Under the pieces are notes generated by a model. The model worked only from the letters and a program-made list of their open reading frames with translations, was not told where the DNA came from and did not search any database. A stretch of DNA of 64,000 nt from Austropuccinia psidii (lineage: Eukaryota; Basidiomycota; Pucciniomycetes; Pucciniales; Sphaerophragmiaceae). Positions 11,301 to 23,880 of this stretch are shown in pieces. Position numbers and translations under genes: made by a program. Position 1 is the stretch's first letter; each line of letters opens with the position of its first letter. Location of the stretch: NCBI GenBank assembly GCA_023105745.1, contig JALGQZ010000011.1, forward strand, positions 46,158,698-46,222,697. The letters run 5' to 3'.

Positions 11301-12573
11301 TCCAGGGTGATGGAAACTGTGGCTACAGAACAGTATCCCACTACATTCACAAGACTCAAGATCAATAGGCTGATGTCAGAGGTGACTTGGGCTGAAGAAA
11401 TTAAAACAAAATAAAGACCTTTATGAAGCCATGAACACTTTAATTCCCTCAGTATCCTCTTATTTGGAAAGAATTGAATGGTATGATGATATTGCCAGCT
11501 CCAAAAAGCAAGTGGTATGTCCATGCCTGACATGGGGGATCCAATTACAAATAAGTATGAAAGACCAGTTTTTTTTTATTCCACAGTCCATTCTATCTTT
11601 TTTTCCCCTTATTTCTGTCCTCCAAATTATAATCACCCCCATTTTCATCTGCTTCTTGGATAGCTGTTCTCATTTTGTTCCTTTAGATATAATCATTGCT
11701 ATGGTTTATCCAGTCCCCGCCCATTACTGTGAATTGGGAATTTCATTCCCAACCGCAAGCCCTGTGGTGGGCTAATAAATTTAAGAAAAACAGGATTTTA
11801 TATTTGTCCAATCTTCCTCCCCCCCTCAGAAAAGACCAACTATTTTGGAGGTTGATTCAGATTGATTGATTTTTGTATATACAATTTATGCCAATTATTC
11901 CCCTCCTCAGTCCTACTTTATGCTTAAATCCCACCTCAGTCCCCTTTTTTATCAAGATGTGGCACTTTTGTACTTAAAAATAGTCATATTACAAACAAGA
12001 AAAAAAAATTGAAAAAAAAACACTTATTGCGCCTTCACTTGTTGTCCCACCAGAAAATTCCCCCAATTCATGGGCTTCTGGTTCTTCATTGTCAAGATTG
12101 AACCCTTCATTTCAAAAAAAACATTGAAGGAAATTCATAAGTAGGAAGTTTTTATATTAATTTCTTAAAAATAGTCATATTACAAAGATGGGAAAAAAAC
12201 ACTTTTTGCACCTTCACTTGTCCCACCAAAAACAATTCCCAAAATTATGGGCTTCTGGTTCTTTATTTGCCAGATTTAACCCCTTCATTTCAAAAAAAAT
12301 GAAGGAAATTCATGAGTGGAAAGATTTTAAATGAATTTTCTTAAAAAATATGCCATTTTGTCATACTGGCCAAATTTGAGAAATTTGGCTAAAAACAAAA
12401 TATGAAACAATTTGCGGATTTTGACATCCCATGTTGGGAAAAATATGGCAAAGAGAAATTAAAAAAACCTCAAAACTGATCCTGAAGATTTTTTTGAAAA
12501 ATTAGGTCACTTACGTGTTTTGGCCATAAATTGGTAAAAACACGTAAGGGCTTACATATGTTAACCAACACCC
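8316..12573 (+). mobile_element. MULE-2, decayed sister of MULE-1
   Basis: Same orientation and collinear with MULE-1 from leader to right end. The right terminus is ...TTAACCAACACCC at 12573. The left terminus reads AGGTATTTGTAAAAACATG, meaning the first G of the consensus is A. Perfect direct repeats TAAAAATA lie at 8308-8315 and 12574-12581. The right subterminal region repeats the two-copy duplication seen in MULE-1. Confidence 0.88.
8807..11865 (+). pseudogene. Transposase-AT-hook-OTU pseudogene of MULE-2
   Basis: Collinear with the MULE-1 gene but broken many times. The start ATG is ATT (8807-8809). A TAG lies near 8847, a frameshift near 9090 and a stop near 9259 (the codon matching Asn-594-type context in MULE-1), and there are further shifts near 9480 and 9770. 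The longest surviving stretch (about 9885-10435) holds the C-terminal half of the catalytic domain, where the SRVEG motif has become SRFEN but keeps its Glu. It preserves three features that MULE-1 has lost: the GAA codon in the DPLECKN context (about 10718), the AG of the third acceptor (11238-11239), and phase-0 reading into the OTU exon (GDGNCGYR about 11305-11330). It is useful for reconstructing the ancestral gene structure. Confidence 0.85.
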
Positions 12574-12581
12574 TAAAAATA

Positions 12582-15150
12582 ATAAAAATGATAAAAGAAC
12601 ACATTTGAAAAAAACTTACTTCAGCTTTCATTATTAAATCAATAATAAGAAAATCAAAAGAAACTGGATAAATGATCATTTTAGTAAGAAAGATCAAAAA
12701 CATATGAGACTAATTTCATGACTTATTATCAAGATAAAAGCATTTTTCTGAAATTGATTAGTTTTAGAAGTTATGAATGAGAAAAATATGGAAGAAAAAT
12801 TTATTCTACTCCTACTATGAAGTTCAAAATCAAAGGAAAAATTGAAAAAAATATCATATTTAAAAACCCCTAATATAAATATCACATATAGATATAATAT
12901 TCAAAGGCCATACTTCCAATACAATTACTCCATTCTTTTACCCAGCTCCACTACAAAGGTCTTTATACCTACACCTTTAATAATGGAATTCCAAAAGAAG
13001 TTGTAATTTACAGTATTTCTTTTATATTAATGTCATTCACTTATTAATACTACAGTCAATAATGCTGTAAAACATTATAAGGAGAAATTCGACATTTTTT
13101 AAGCCCACAAAAGTTGATACTCACAGTCTATGTGCATGATTCAGTTTTTACCAATTAATAAGAACATTTGCTCCATCTCTTCCAAACTTTGAAATTTTAT
13201 TTCAGTATTACTCTGTGATATAGTAATCAAAATTTCATTACTATTAGTGTGACATTAAATCAATAGTTACAATAAGTTTAAAAGGGATCTAATATAATAA
13301 TAGACTGGTGATGTATCTAAAAAAATCCCTGTTTGAGATTATTATCCGTTTTATTAATATAATTATAACTAAGATAACTAATATTATAGTTAAATCTTGT
13401 TAATTATAAGAGCAAGATCGTCTTTAATTGCTTTTATACATAATAATTCCAATGAAAATACAGTATGATGCTTCTTTTTGGTGACAAGAGTCTCTTTTTA
13501 TCTCCATATGAGCTAATGGGAGGGTATTCACCTTTTCATATCAAGCCACAGAGCAGAGTTTTTCACTCCTTTGGCTTACTTGTGATTCCAAAGTCTTAAT
13601 CCATCCTTGAACTGAGATTACATGTGGTTTTGGGGCCACAATCTGTCAATTTTTACTAAATACAGGGCTTAAATGTTCTACTAAAGACTCTTGATATGTG
13701 TTCTTGTGTTTCTGAAGCAACATCAGCTGTAAAAGAGAGTTCTTGAGACTTCATCTTTTCCAATTTCTGTTTAATTTAAGCATGAGCATCATTTTAGGAA
13801 GGTTGACACCTCATGATTCAATTATATTACCCAATATCCCCCATGATAGACCTCTAAAGTTCCATGTGGTATTTTAGCTTTTAGGCCTTTATATATTTCT
13901 CTAATTTGAAGATAGAAAGCTCAAAAAAATTTAATATTTTATTTCTTACTGAGATTCATAGTATAGTTATACTTTTTACCCACTTTGATCTAAGTATCAA
14001 TAGATATACAGGCTAAAAGTATTTTTTACTACATGTAAAATGGTAATTTTCTTTTTTTAAGACAGCTCCACTAATAGATTTTAAGATTTATCTTTCCTAG
14101 GTCTTTTAATGGTAACATTTCATAGTATTCCTGTATCCCTCTTATAAGATTTTATGTTTGGTATGTCTTTTGTCAGAATTTTAAATCTTATATCAGATGT
14201 TAAAATAACATTTTTTCATTTTTAATTATTTTGATCTCTAATAGTATGAAGTTTTTATCCTAGTAATACAAAGTCATTAATAATATGATAAATTTATTTC
14301 AATCTTTTAGTTCTTTAATGAAATTCCCTGTGGGGTTGGTTGTCATTCAAGCCAAATTTTTCAGATGAGACATTAAAATTGAGTTTTGTGATTAGTAAGA
14401 GTTTAAAGCATTTATAGCTTTTTTTTCTCCTATTTTTGGGTGATAAGTATAATAATTTCTTGGAGAATTACTTTTCCTCTTTAATATTTTGAAATCCACT
14501 CTCTGTATCTCTTCATCCCTTCCTCTTTGGTGTTTATGAAATTATTACTCCTTCATTTGGCTTAATAAAGGAAAAAAGATGCTTTTTTGATTTGATACCA
14601 TTTTCCATTATATTCTGAGCTTGATTATTTTTATATACCTTCAATTCACAGGCTGAGATTTGTTGTGGAAATACATAAGTTCATTTTATACTTTTTACCT
14701 TAGAAATCTAACTCTCTGATAATATTTTATCACTTAAAATAAGTTTTTGATTAATTAACTTTCCCCTCAAGCTCAATTTTCACTTTCATTTAAGAACCCC
14801 CAAATTTATTATCTTAATCTCTTTTTTTTCTGATAAAATAATATTCATATCTCTTTTAAATCCTTTTCTGATTAATTTTAATTTTTTTTATATATTTTTT
14901 TCATATATCCTCTTGGGTTTATCTCATTTCAATTATGAATTATTATTTTACCTCCCAATCTATGTAATAAAAAATCAAATATAAAATTTCAAATTTAATG
15001 ACTTTTTTTCAATTTTTTTTAAAAAAAGAGCTTATAGTAATGAGAAAAGGAATTATGATTACTCTTATGGTATTTGCATGTATTATTGAATTTTTTCAAT
15101 TGGATCTATGTCTTTATTAGCTCAATGTCTAATTCTCAATAAGATCACAC
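12582..15150. other. AT-rich noncoding stretch
   Basis: No frame with protein-like composition, no RNA gene and no terminal-repeat structure was seen. Scattered blocks of somewhat higher GC (about 13480-13830) may be remnants of older elements, but I found no second copy in the window. Confidence 0.6.
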
Positions 15151-15253
15151 TATAAATTTGAGCCTTTTAGATATTACCACATATCCAAAAAGGTCACAAA
15201 ATAACTTTACAATAATTATTCCAATAACAATAACTAAAAATATTATCTTAAAA

Positions 15254-15560
15254 TAAGTAAAAATGCCATAAATAGGCATAAATCCTTGATTACCTCAGAA
15301 TCTAATATATGAACATTTGGAAGCAATTGTACCATTAGATTCCCATTTTAAAATACACATATAACATTTCTATCTTATATCTTTAAAGACAATACTTACT
15401 GTGTAATGAGTAAAAATGCCATGAAAAGGAATAAATTCTTGTTTATTTCAGAAACCCATGGAAAAGCATGTGAAATAAATTGCACCATTGAATTAACCAT
15501 GAAGTACTACACATATAAAATTTTTGGTCATATCTATAAAGTCAATACTTAAGGAAATAA
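15254..15560 (+). repeat. Two-copy tandem duplication inside S1
   Basis: The block beginning AGTAAAAATGCCAT and running through 'cagaa...gaa..aattg.accatt.aatt' to 'aaag.caatactta' occurs at about 15254-15405 and again at about 15406-15560, diverged by substitutions. The S2 repeat has one recognisable copy (about 56458-56610). Confidence 0.6.
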
Positions 15561-15903
15561 TCTGAATATATACACTTTTATAATCAATGCATATATTCAT
15601 GGTTTTTAGCTCATATCTCTTGAAATATACATGATAGAGAGCTGAACCAAAAAGAAAGTTACCACTTAATTACTGTAAGAATACATGTATAAACTCTATT
15701 TGACAGGTTATAAACAAGGTTATAACTTGTAATGGTTTATTGAACAAAATTGTTATAGCTGTTGACCACTTTGTTGCAAAGGTGGTCTAAACCTGAAGCA
15801 AAGTGTATTTTCAGATTCTACTAGTTCATAATTGAATAATGATGTAGTTTCTATCATCATATTCAAGGTATAACACCTTGAAATCATGGTTTTAAGTTTT
15901 AAA

Positions 15904-17323
15904 TTGTCAGGTTGAGTCTATGATAAAGTAATAAAAATAGTATATACAACTCTAACTGTGACTGTGACGTGGATAAAAATTGCTAAAAAGAGTTTAAAGG
16001 ATATTTAAAGGGCTTTACTAAAGATTTTTAGTGGTGGTGAGCATTGTTGAAAGCCCTGGGTGCAATAATTATCTGTTGAGCTACAATAATAACTACTCAA
16101 ATACTTAAGATTGGAAGTATACATAATTATTTTCCAAGAGTAAAACTGTTTTTGGACAGTTGTACTACATAGGAATTCAAGAGCAGGATGGGGAGTCCTC
16201 TTTTGAGCAGAGAAAGAGCCCTTTTTATCCTGAAATTGGGTGGAAAGGTCCTCTTTACCACTTCACATGGAGGGAGTGAAGATTTTTCACTTCAGAGTAC
16301 TGGCTTGTGGTTTTCACAAGGCCTGTATAGCCTTTATTGAGCTCAGATGTGGTTTTGAAACCACATCTGGGAAGTTTTCACCAATACATGGTGAAAAGTT
16401 TCATCTGGGGACCACACAGCCCTCTTCTGACATGTATGATGCATAGAATGCTGTACAGAACCTGTATGGGACCCCATGATTTAATTAACTATGAGGTATT
16501 GAATTATAAAAAAGCTTCTTTGTCTGTTTAACACCTCATAATTATGGTTATGGGAAATTATCCCACAGTAAAGGTGTATTGGCCAAACTGTGGAATTTTG
16601 ACCTTAAAGATGCTATAGCTTTGTCCATTTTGAGGATATTGAGCTCAAATATGGTTCCCTGTGTAGCCCTGGATAGTATCTACACAATGGTACCTCATTT
16701 GGTATGGCTAACATTAAATATGGCAAAGTTATGCCATGTTCAATTTTTGTTATTCAGATATATGATTTTCTCAAAAGCTGTATGAAACTTATTTTTCCCA
16801 TAACTTTTGTTCTAGATGAGATATGGGGAAATGTATGACACCATCAGATATCCCTGATTGTGAGATTTCCAAAAAGACCCCACTTTAAGTATCTCATACT
16901 AAAACTTTGGAAGCTAGATGAGAGGTGGATATTTTATTCACCCTTATTTGACCTTATTTTGGCCATAACTTTCATATTTTTGATACTCGCTCATTTTTAC
17001 TAGTACCATTGATTAGCCCTGACTTAGAGCTTTAATTTGAATACTCATTTACTGCGGTTAAGCCTCTTCCTCTGTATTCCAGATGAGAGGTGAAAATCAA
17101 GGTTTATGTTCAGCAACTTCTTTGAGCAGGAGTAACATTGTTATTCTTTATCCTATGGTGATGGGACTTGTATATTTGGAAACAGGTGAGTTTCATCTTT
17201 CTTTTGATACCTTTTGAGCTGGTTTGTCTCAGATTCATTTTTTGGTAGTATTTTGCTCTACCATTGGTTTATGGTGTTTGGCTTTCATTCTTGTGCTCTG
17301 GGGTTTGAGTCTCAGGCTGACAA
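15904..17323. mobile_element. 1.42 kb terminal-inverted-repeat insertion in S1
   Basis: Absent from S2, where the flanks join near 56960. It starts TTGTCAGGTTGAGTCT and ends in the imperfect complement (AGTCTCAGGCTGACAA), about 13 of 16 positions matching. Any target duplication is short (AAA/AAAT-like) and ambiguous in this A-rich site. There is no transposase frame, so it is non-autonomous. It contains the hairpin cluster at 16250-16420. The superfamily was not determined. Confidence 0.6.
16250..16420. other. Cluster of hairpin-forming inverted repeats
   Basis: Three inverted repeats lie within 170 bases. A GTGAAG/CTTCAC-type pair is at about 16268-16292. AGATGTGGTTT pairs with AAACCACATCT at about 16342-16366 with almost no loop. 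AGTTTTCACCA pairs with TGGTGAAAAGT at about 16373-16401 (10 of 11). No RNA family is recognised. Confidence 0.55.
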
Positions 17324-18135
17324 AAATAGTAAATTTTGACAGAAAATATGAGTTACAAAAAAAAACATCAAAAATAGATGTTTGATTATTTAATTAAATT
17401 CTCTTGGAATTTTTATAATGACATTCAAAGCTATCCAAATTCACTCTCTTAAGGGCTGTAGAGTTTATAATTCAATAATGCTAATGCTCAAAGTTTAATC
17501 TTAAAATTGAGCATTTATGATCACTCACTTTAATCTTAATTTAACTTTAACAGTCATATAAGTCATAAAAGTGGTGAATACTAGCAAATTGTAATTAAAG
17601 CTAATAAAATCCATGAATTTTAGTCTTCTTACAAGCCTATGATGTCAAAAAACTTGGAGTTACAGTGACAACTCTAAATCATGGTGGAATAATGAGATAA
17701 GATGGTTTAATTATGATTTAATCATCACCAAGCCTTAAAATACTGATCAATTCCAGTGGATAACATCAGTAAATGTCTACTAAAAGCCTTCCGGACTCTA
17801 GGAGGGAGTATTTTACTATATATAGAGCTCTTTTTACCTCTATTTCCCCCTCAGATTCAACAAAAACATTAAATCATTAAAATAAAAGGTAAAATCTTTA
17901 TTCTTTTTATATAAAACTATTATATATTTAAATAATCAAGTTAATATTTCTTTTAATCATCAATATTGACATTATAACACCAATTTTCAATTGTTTTTGT
18001 TAAATTTCTCTCTAAAATCTCTAAATCCATGTAAAAAATAAGAATATTTATAATTTCTTATATTTTTTTATTGTAAATACAATTTAAATAAGTTTTATTT
18101 AAATTTTTAGGTGTAAATTTATTCAAAATTATTAT

Positions 18136-20323
18136 ATTAACTGTCAAAATAAGTTTATTGTCATCTTTTAAAATAATTCTCTCTTTATTATTACTTTTAT
18201 AATTCCTTTCTTGATATATAACTTTAATATTGGTAATATTATTGTTATAAATTGTTTTTTATTATCAAATAAATTTCTTTTATTCCTTTATTATTTTTTT
18301 GTAACAATAATAAAGTGCCATAAGGATATTAATTATTATATTTTAATATCTTTGTTTTTTATCATATTAAAATTATTAATATAATTTATATTATTATATT
18401 TATTTAAGAATATAAATATTTTTATGCCATAATTATAATTATTTTTTATCTTATAATTCAATTTAATAAGGAAATTCATAGTAAAATAAGTAAAATATTG
18501 GTAATATTTCCTTTTTTGTTTCATATTCAAACCTTACAATGAAATAAATTTCATTTTTGAAAAAAAAAAAAACTTAATTTTAAATAGAGAATAAAAAGTG
18601 CTTTTAATTTTTTGATTTTCTATATAACTATTTTTATTTTTGTCAAACACTCAAAATTATTCCCCAGATCTTAATCAATTACATAGGTAATCTTATCATA
18701 TGAATTCAATAAATCATTCTTAACATAATGTAAAGTAATTAATTATATTTTACCTTAAATATGGGGAAAATAATACACATATATAATTTTTATATTTCAT
18801 TGACTTCTTGAGAATTTTATGCGACCAAAGATGTGATATTTGGCTTTCAATTAAGAGTAAATAATTGATTTTTTTAAGAAAATTGTTACATTCTTCCAAA
18901 ATGGTTCTAAAATTTATGTTTACCATTATTTACCTAATCCCAATTCAAGTACACATATTTATTTATTCATTCATTTAATTGTTCTTTAATATTACCTTCT
19001 ACTAAGCTTCAGAAGACTTCATTACTTTTGATTAACTTCTCATTCCATAAGCTGAAATCCATTTCATTCACTTGAAGTAGTTTTTCCCACAGAACTCAAA
19101 TGAATAATACCATAACAAGAATCAAAATTAGCCTTTGTTTTTAGCCAATTGGTCATGAATAGGAAAACAGATTTGGTGGAATTTACAGAGGGGTGAGAAA
19201 GAAAGGTGGATAATTTGGAATATTTTTTATTTAAGATTTTTTTGGTATAGAGTATTTCAAAGCAAAATTTAATAATGTAAGAATAAATTCAAAAAATGGA
19301 TTTAGGAGTATAAATAAAATTATATGGTCATTTTTGAATGGTAAAGTTTGAGAAAGGTTCGGCTTTAAAGTTAAATCTTGTACTTTTGGGAAACCTCAAA
19401 TTCCAAGACAATGCCACGTGACTGAGCTCAGAAAGTGATAAATTGAATTGAAAAAATAGGATTTTTCAATTTTCATTTTGGCTCAACAAACTACATTAGA
19501 TTACTGTGAAATCTTTTTTCTTTTACACCCCCTATTATTGTTTCAAGGTATTTTTCTATTGTTACTGACATTTCAACAAAGCCATGAATCTTCTTTGTAA
19601 TTTTCAAGCACCTTAACCCTTTAGAGTTTTCTCTTGTTCCAGGTAAAAATCTATTTAATATTACTACTTATCTTATTGATTGTTTAAAATTCATGACATT
19701 CTAAGGAAAATTTACTTTATTTTACTTCTTAAATTTAAGAAAAAAATGAGTATTGGACGTATGTACTGTTCAAATTTGAGATTGAATTGACTTAATTTTT
19801 CCTTTATTCAGAAAAAAGAGACTTCAATATTATATTTGAATTTTCTTTTATTTGTCCTTGACGTTCAAAACCAAGACTTCATTATTCTGCTTTTTGGATG
19901 ATGTCAACATTACAATTATTAATTTGTGGGGTTAACAAAGCATGCTCCAACAATATTGTTCTTTTAAGTTGTGTCTGAATACTTTCCTCCAGTTGCAAAT
20001 ACTTCTTTGAAAAAAGGCGTGGCTTGCATTGATCTCACTCCAGGTCAGGTTGAATTATGTCGTGATTTCTTAATTCATTTTATATCATACTAATGCAATT
20101 GAAACAATGTGTTTATGATCATTAGGGAATGTGAATATGTAGTACAACCAAGTAAGACTTTTCAACTGAAAGGGATTATGAGGATCTTGCTCTTTGATTA
20201 AAATCTATTATAAACTATATCTGATGCTTTAAGAACTCGTGATTAAACTGAACATTGCTCTTGCCAGATGGTAATATCAGCTGTGATATGATCTAAAGCT
20301 TTGGCCTCAATATATCCTTCACC
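18136..20323. other. AT-rich noncoding stretch
   Basis: Very AT-rich to about 18760, then ordinary AT-rich DNA. A short block at about 20000-20075 reads as an open stretch with a CTCCAG acceptor-like edge and higher GC, but it cannot be joined to any neighbouring exon. Otherwise nothing is supported. Confidence 0.5.
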
Positions 20324-21342
20324 TCAAATCATCAATGGATCATCGCTCAATGTCATATTCTTTTCTGGTGCCTTTGGCATTTCAGTGCGAACGCGCTTCT
20401 TGTTGACAGCGGCTTTGGGCTTCAACGTGCGAGAGGTTTTAGAACATGCCTCAAGCGATATCTGAGCGCTGAGGCTTTTTGAGCTAGGAGCCTCCTTGCT
20501 GGTGCCTTGGATTGAAATAGCGCCTTTGGGCTGAGGAGGATTGGCGGTGGTATTGAGAGACCTGAGTCGTGGGATGGGTGAGCAAGCAGCTAGAGCACGA
20601 GCATGTCGTTCAACATCAAAGGTGAAGGTCACGTCGGATGCCAAGGATTGCTGAGTGGGCCTTGAACGGCTCAAGATTGGAAGGATCTGACGATCAGCCG
20701 AAACGTCCAAGAAACTGTCTTCGTCATCCTTATTGTGGTCTGATTCTGCAAGTTTTTCGTCCAAAACTTCCATCTTGTCTTTCTTGATTTGAGGAAGCTT
20801 GATCGTATTTGAAGAACGAGTGACTCGAGTTGCTCGCATATTCTGTCGATTGGACTTGTCTACCAGTCCACCTCTTGCAAGTTTTTCTTTTGTGGGATGC
20901 TCCCTCTCCTACGTGATGATGGAAAGCAGCCATGTCTGAGATTTGGAAAGCAATCCGATTTCAAAACAGCTCTAGCTGACCTTGTTTTCTGATCCTGGTT
21001 TAACTTTTTCATCCCCAGTTTGGACTCTTTCAAGAGCTTGTGTACTCTTGGACCTATCAGTCGATTTCGCTTTGACTTGTGGATTCTCGTTTCCCCATGA
21101 GTGACTGTATACAAATAGTATCCAAGTCGATCCCATCAAATGAACCATGTTAGCTCGACAGCAGACAGACGATTGGAAACAATTTGAAGAATTCGTCAGA
21201 TTCTTGGGCGTTAAGACCAAGTCACCAACCTGTTAGGGGGTATTCTACGTTTTAAAGGCTGATAAACTTGTTTGGCATGCTTCCTTCTGAGTCTTGCTTG
21301 CCTTTCAGCAGACGGACTCTTTTCAAGGTCTGATTCATTCAT
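20324..21342 (-). CDS. Predicted three-exon gene, basic disordered protein (273 aa)
   Basis: Not a recognised family. The model joins exon 1 (21342-21230, starting MNESDLEKS), intron 1 (21229-21105, GTTGGT...TACAG with a GCTAAC branch-like site), exon 2 (21104-20981), intron 2 (20980-20909, GTCAGC...GTAG) and exon 3 (20908-20324, ending TGA). Phases agree (113 + 124 = 237 nt, then 585 nt), giving 273 residues. Base composition is clearly less AT-rich than the surroundings, as for the Hsp70 island. The product is rich in Lys, Arg, Ser and Pro, with an acidic patch (ESDHNKDDEDSFLD) and no predicted membrane segment or enzyme motif, which suggests a disordered nuclear or chromatin protein; that is inference. 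Intron 2 lacks a clear branch site, and its GTCAGC donor is the weakest part. The 20839-20324 frame alone is the safest piece. Confidence 0.6.
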
Positions 21343-23234
21343 GTTTGCTGATCTGAAAAATCCAGTTAAAATCGAAGGAGCTGACCCTTATCACCACCAC
21401 TTGTAACTTATTCAGGATAGATACCCTTGAGCAGAGACTGATAAAATCGAGTCAAGTTGAAATTAAATGAGTGAAGATGAAATGCTAGCTATTCGATATC
21501 AAAAATTATCTATGGATCATTTAAAGCAAACTCAAGCCTCCTCAGTCCACCCGTCAGCAGTCCCAAACTCTTATAGATTAAGTCGATCTTGTGTACCTTG
21601 ATAACTCAATTGTTCCTGATCTATAGTTCCTAACAAAAGATTTTGCGAAAGAATTTTAAAATTATCCAAGATTTTATTAATTTTAATAGATGAGATAGAA
21701 GATCAAGTTAGTCAAAAATTAATTCATTAAAGAAGTTTCAAGTTTTGATATTATTTTAATTTTTAAAAGAATTTTTCAACATCAAGGTGATAACAAAGAA
21801 AGAATCAAAGATCGATGTAAAACGAAATGACAAATCAAACAAAAAAAATCATTTCAAGAAAGATAATCTGATTTTTACCTAAAAAACAAATCAAAAATTT
21901 ATGGTAATTATCACTCAACTCGGAATTTTGTAAAAATATAAATATATGAATATGATTCAAAAAGTTCAAAAACAAATCACACACAGAATTTGACTTATAC
22001 CTATTTAAAAATTCTCTTTCTTCACCTTAATAAATGTAAAAAAGGTCATCTTAAAAGACTTGATCTTAGAATATATTGAAAATTTTTGTCATTTTAAATT
22101 CGAAAGAGGATAGATTTGCTCAACGATCGTATAAGCAAATTGGAAAAAGTGATTTTAATGGTCCGAGGCGATAAGAGTGACGGTTCCAATTTATAAAAAA
22201 TACTATAGCATTGATGATAGTGGCCATGGAGCTCATACGTCAGTTTATGACCTTAGTTGTTGCTTCCTCTATTAAGAACAAATAAGCAAAGTTGTAGCGT
22301 CACTAGAATTTTCATCTAGCATTTCATCTCTCCAGGCTCAAAATCAAGACAGATGCAAACTTAGCTGAGAAATGGGCAGCTATGATTTCTCTTCTAAAAA
22401 TTACAATTCCTTATTAGAAACTTTTCAAAGATGGAGAGCTAAGAATATTTTTTTCCTTGAGACTGAAATGGTTTTAATAATTTGGTATTGATATGAAATT
22501 GAAACCAATTAAAGAAATTGATGTATATCACTTTTCTATATAGAAATTTCCATAAAATTAAATTTCTCATTTGATTTAATACTAACTTCAAAGCTCAATT
22601 TACATATTTTATCATCATTATAAAATTATTTAATAGAAATCTAACAAATATTACAGTTTAAGATTTAGATTTTATACTAAATATACTTTTTTGTTTATTT
22701 ACATTAAAGTAACTTGACTTGGATTAGAAATTTCTTTCAACTATCTGAAGACAAGAAGAAAATTGAATATTCCCTTTCCTTTCTGAAAAAAATAAATAAG
22801 ATCAAGTAATCTTGAGGTTAATTTTTTGATGACTGTTTTTTTTGAGAAAAAGAAAAGAACAAAAAACAAAAATTAAAATTTTCATTTTTAATTTTGAATT
22901 TTAGATTGAATGAGTTGATTTAAAGAATGTTTTTTGATATGTATATTATTTTAACCTGGGAATTTAATTTTGAATCAGACTTCAAAGAAACATACATATC
23001 ATTTTTTTCTTGGTTGTTTGTTTTTTCTTTAAATTTTGAATAATCTTTATTTAAATTTTCAATTTTTTGCGTTAGTTGATTAATTACTTTTTTTCTGGAA
23101 AGAATAAAATTCTTTAGTTTTTTTCTTGAAAAAAGGTCAAAAGAATAAGTTTCAGAAAAAAATTATATAATATAACAATATGAAAATTACTAAATTTCTA
23201 AATTCATCTCAATGTTGTTATATTCAAATTCTGG

Positions 23235-23880
23235 TGTACCCCCCCCCCAAAAAAAAAAAAAAATTGCAAAAAAAAGTTTTTGGGACCTTGAAGAAGTCAA
23301 AATACTACCAGAAATTATTACAAAAAAGAACAAAATCACTAAATTTTCCTAGTTGAAAACAAAAAAAAAACAGAATTCAAATTCAAAAATTAAACACTTC
23401 AAAAGAACTACAAAAAAAACCATTTCCCCTCTCCCCCCAAAAAAAAACTTTCATCTCAAGTTTTCCAAAAAAAAAAAAAAAAGAAAATCCTTTAATGAAA
23501 GTAAAAAATGATTAAAAAAACCAATAAGCTTTAGGGTTCAAAAAAGACTAGAAAAAATTCAAAATTAAGAAATACTTTTAAAAGTTAAAGGCTTCATGAT
23601 TTAAAAACTTAATAGAATTTTATGAAATGTATTCTTGAGGGTTAAATAAAAACATTTTTACACAAAAATGGATATCAAAAATTTGTTCCAAAAAAAAATT
23701 ATAAGCTTCAGAATTCCCAAAATAAAAAAGAGAAAACCTTAAAAAAATAACTCAAAAAATAACTCCAAAAATAACTCAAAAAAACTCAAAAAAAACTTCA
23801 AAAAAACTCAAAAAAGCTCAAAAAAAACTCAAAAAAACTCAGAAAAGCTCAAAAAACTCAAAAAAAGGATTATTTTTTGA
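23235..23880. repeat. A-rich low complexity with C-runs and CTCAAAAAA units
   Basis: Poly-C/poly-A junctions (about 23238-23270 and 23430-23460) are followed at about 23740-23870 by irregular tandem units of ACTCAAAAAA, 9-11 bases long. Noncoding. Confidence 0.8.

Larger units (their letters stand above)
15150..18135 (+). repeat. S repeat copy 1 (interrupted)
   Basis: Matches 56330-57749 in the same orientation in ordered blocks: 15260-15910 with 56460-56960, and 17320-18135 with 56960-57749. The second copy lacks the 1.42 kb insertion at 15904-17323. Near the right end both copies have a TATA-like box (TATATATAG at 17817), then a pyrimidine block ending CCCCCTCAG and an A-rich stretch ending AAAGGTAAA. 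That arrangement resembles a promoter, start site and first-intron donor. Outer limits are approximate. Confidence 0.7.

Noticed and set aside
16240..16785. Three overlapping 64-68 codon frames
   Set aside because: They overlap the hairpin cluster, differ in frame, lack motifs and have no counterpart in a second copy.
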